From Lachnospiraceae bacterium AM48-27BH (GTDB lineage Bacteria; Bacillota; Clostridia; Lachnospirales; Lachnospiraceae): a stretch of 64,000 bases of DNA. Positions 63,131 to 64,000 of this stretch are shown here, piece after piece. The stretch is taken from NCBI GenBank assembly GCA_003478355.1, contig QUFC01000001.1, positions 186,001 through 250,000 of the forward strand. The letters run 5' to 3'. The notes beneath the pieces are model-generated. The model saw nothing but the letters and a program-made list of their open reading frames with translations, was not told where the DNA came from and made no database searches. Position numbers and translations under genes: made by a program. The first letter of the stretch is position 1, and every line of letters begins with the position of its first letter.

Positions 63131-63937
63131 ATGACTCTATTTCAGGCATTACTTATTGGGTTATTTGCCTACTTAGGCAGCAAACGTACACCATGGTTCT
63201 TTGGTGTTACGGGTGGATGGAACATGATCGGACGTCCACTGGTAGCGGGACTGATCGTTGGTATTATTTTAGGAGATGTGACCAACGGCGTCATCGCAGG
63301 AGCGATGGTACAGGCTTTATTCATCGGACAGATCACACCTGGCGGCGCTATGCCGGCGGACGTTAACTGGGCGGCTTACATTGGTATCCCGTTAGCTATG
63401 GCGGCAGGTGGTACTGGAGAGCAGGCAGTGGCTCTTTCTGTTCCGTTAAGTATGTTAGGTCTTGGTTTATTTAACTTTATCATGACCATCAACGCATACT
63501 TCCCACATATGGGCGACAAGGCCGCAGCTAAGGGTGATGGCGCAGGCATCCACCGGGCAACTTACCTAGCGGCAGCTCCAAGCTTTATCCTTCGTGCAGG
63601 CTCCGCAATGCTGATCTGCTATCTGGGAACTCCGGTGGCAGAGACTCTGATTAACAATATGCCACAGCTGGTACTTCATTTCTTTGAGGTGGCAGGTAAG
63701 ATGCTTCCGGCACTGGGCTTTGCAATGCTGTTAAAGCAGTCCCTGTCCAAACGCTGGATGCTGGTTCTGTTCTTACTGGGCTGGGTAGTGATCGGATCTA
63801 CCAGCATGTCCGTAACGGCACTGGCAATTTTCGCAACCGCAGTAGCGATCCTGTTTGTTATGGCACAGGGAAACGCGCAGCCGGCAGGCACTGCAGCAAC
63901 AGAAGCAGTAGAGGAGGACGATTGCTATGAAGAATAA
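63131..63937 (+). CDS. PTS mannose-family EIIC component
   Basis: A 268-residue membrane protein. Typical features: FQALLIGLFAYLGSKRTPWFFG, RPLVAGLIVGIILGDVTNGVIAGAMVQALFIG, PGGAMPADVNWAAYIGIPLAM. It resembles AgaW-type components for amino sugars more than ManY, though this is by eye. It overlaps the IID gene by 11 bp. Confidence 0.92.
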   Translation: MTLFQALLIGLFAYLGSKRTPWFFGVTGGWNMIGRPLVAGLIVGIILGDVTNGVIAGAMVQALFIGQITPGGAMPADVNWAAYIGIPLAMAAGGTGEQAVALSVPLSMLGLGLFNFIMTINAYFPHMGDKAAAKGDGAGIHRATYLAAAPSFILRAGSAMLICYLGTPVAETLINNMPQLVLHFFEVAGKMLPALGFAMLLKQSLSKRWMLVLFLLGWVVIGSTSMSVTALAIFATAVAILFVMAQGNAQPAGTAATEAVEEDDCYEE

Positions 63938-64000
63938 AGAACAGCAGACCAATGGATTACTGACCAAGAAAGATATTGACAAAGCGGCCTGGTCTTACAT
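63927..64000 (+). CDS. PTS mannose-family EIID component (partial)
   Basis: ATG 63927 within the end of the EIIC gene, with GAGGAGG upstream. The visible start reads MKNKEQQTNGLLTKKDIDKA then AWSY. The TKKDIDKAAW pattern matches the opening of EIID subunits, which form the membrane complex with EIIC. The gene runs off the window. Confidence 0.8.
   Translation, partial: MKNKEQQTNGLLTKKDIDKAAWSY

Noticed and set aside
1..64000. CRISPR arrays, prophage, integrative element or transposase genes
   Set aside because: No regularly spaced repeats with unique spacers, no integrase, transposase or phage structural proteins were found on either strand.

Overview
The window looks like a chromosomal segment of a spore-forming, anaerobic, low-to-medium GC member of the Clostridia, most likely a gut Lachnospiraceae. 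The support is a Gram-positive division and cell-wall cluster, spoIIGA-sigE, a lysine riboswitch ahead of dapA-dapB, lipoprotein solute-binding proteins, pyruvate formate-lyase with its activase, and several gut-type carbohydrate modules. The species cannot be named from the sequence alone. No rRNA, tRNA, CRISPR array, integrase or transposase was seen.

Layout. 1-11.1 kb is a surface-protein locus: on the minus strand a LytTR response regulator, a membrane-anchored Ig-like surface protein and the start of another gene; on the plus strand two receiver-like proteins without output domains and a giant (about 2350 aa) secreted protein with cell-wall-binding repeats. 11.4-15.4 kb holds a conserved hypothetical gene and a leftward lipoprotein/MBOAT/DHHW operon that probably O-acetylates an exported polymer. 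15.7-22.9 kb carries a CobO-like adenosyltransferase, a lysine riboswitch with dapA-dapB, small envelope proteins, purF, purB and a zinc-ribbon membrane protein. 23.0-36.3 kb is the dcw cluster: mraZ, rsmH, ftsL, two class B PBPs, mraY, murD, ftsW/spoVE, murA, divIB, ftsZ. 36.6-43.6 kb is a fructosamine (frl-type) catabolic operon with an ABC transporter and a GntR/UTRA regulator. 43.7-45.5 kb is spoIIGA-sigE with a recognisable Spo0A-type promoter. 45.6-51.9 kb is a YesM/YesN-type two-component system followed by a TRAP transporter with two binding proteins. 52.0-55.0 kb is pflB-pflA. 55.3-60.1 kb holds a CitMHS transporter, a LysR regulator, a tannase-family esterase and a beta-lactamase-fold hydrolase. 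60.3-64.0 kb is a divergent GntR regulator and a sulfatase with a mannose-family PTS (IIA, IIC, start of IID).

Two observations cut across the window. First, seven genes (a receiver-like gene, an MBOAT gene, purB, rsmH, murD, a dctP and pflB) are each interrupted by what looks like the loss of exactly one base from a short homopolymer. Because several are essential or central genes, this points to base-calling or assembly error rather than real decay, and the genes are annotated here at full restored length. Second, a structured dispersed repeat of about 125-135 bp occurs three times (3095-3225, 16507-16639, 36348-36471), each time directly after the T-tract of a terminator-like hairpin. Paired changes in both stem arms show that its secondary structure is maintained. 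It is the best candidate here for an undescribed element.
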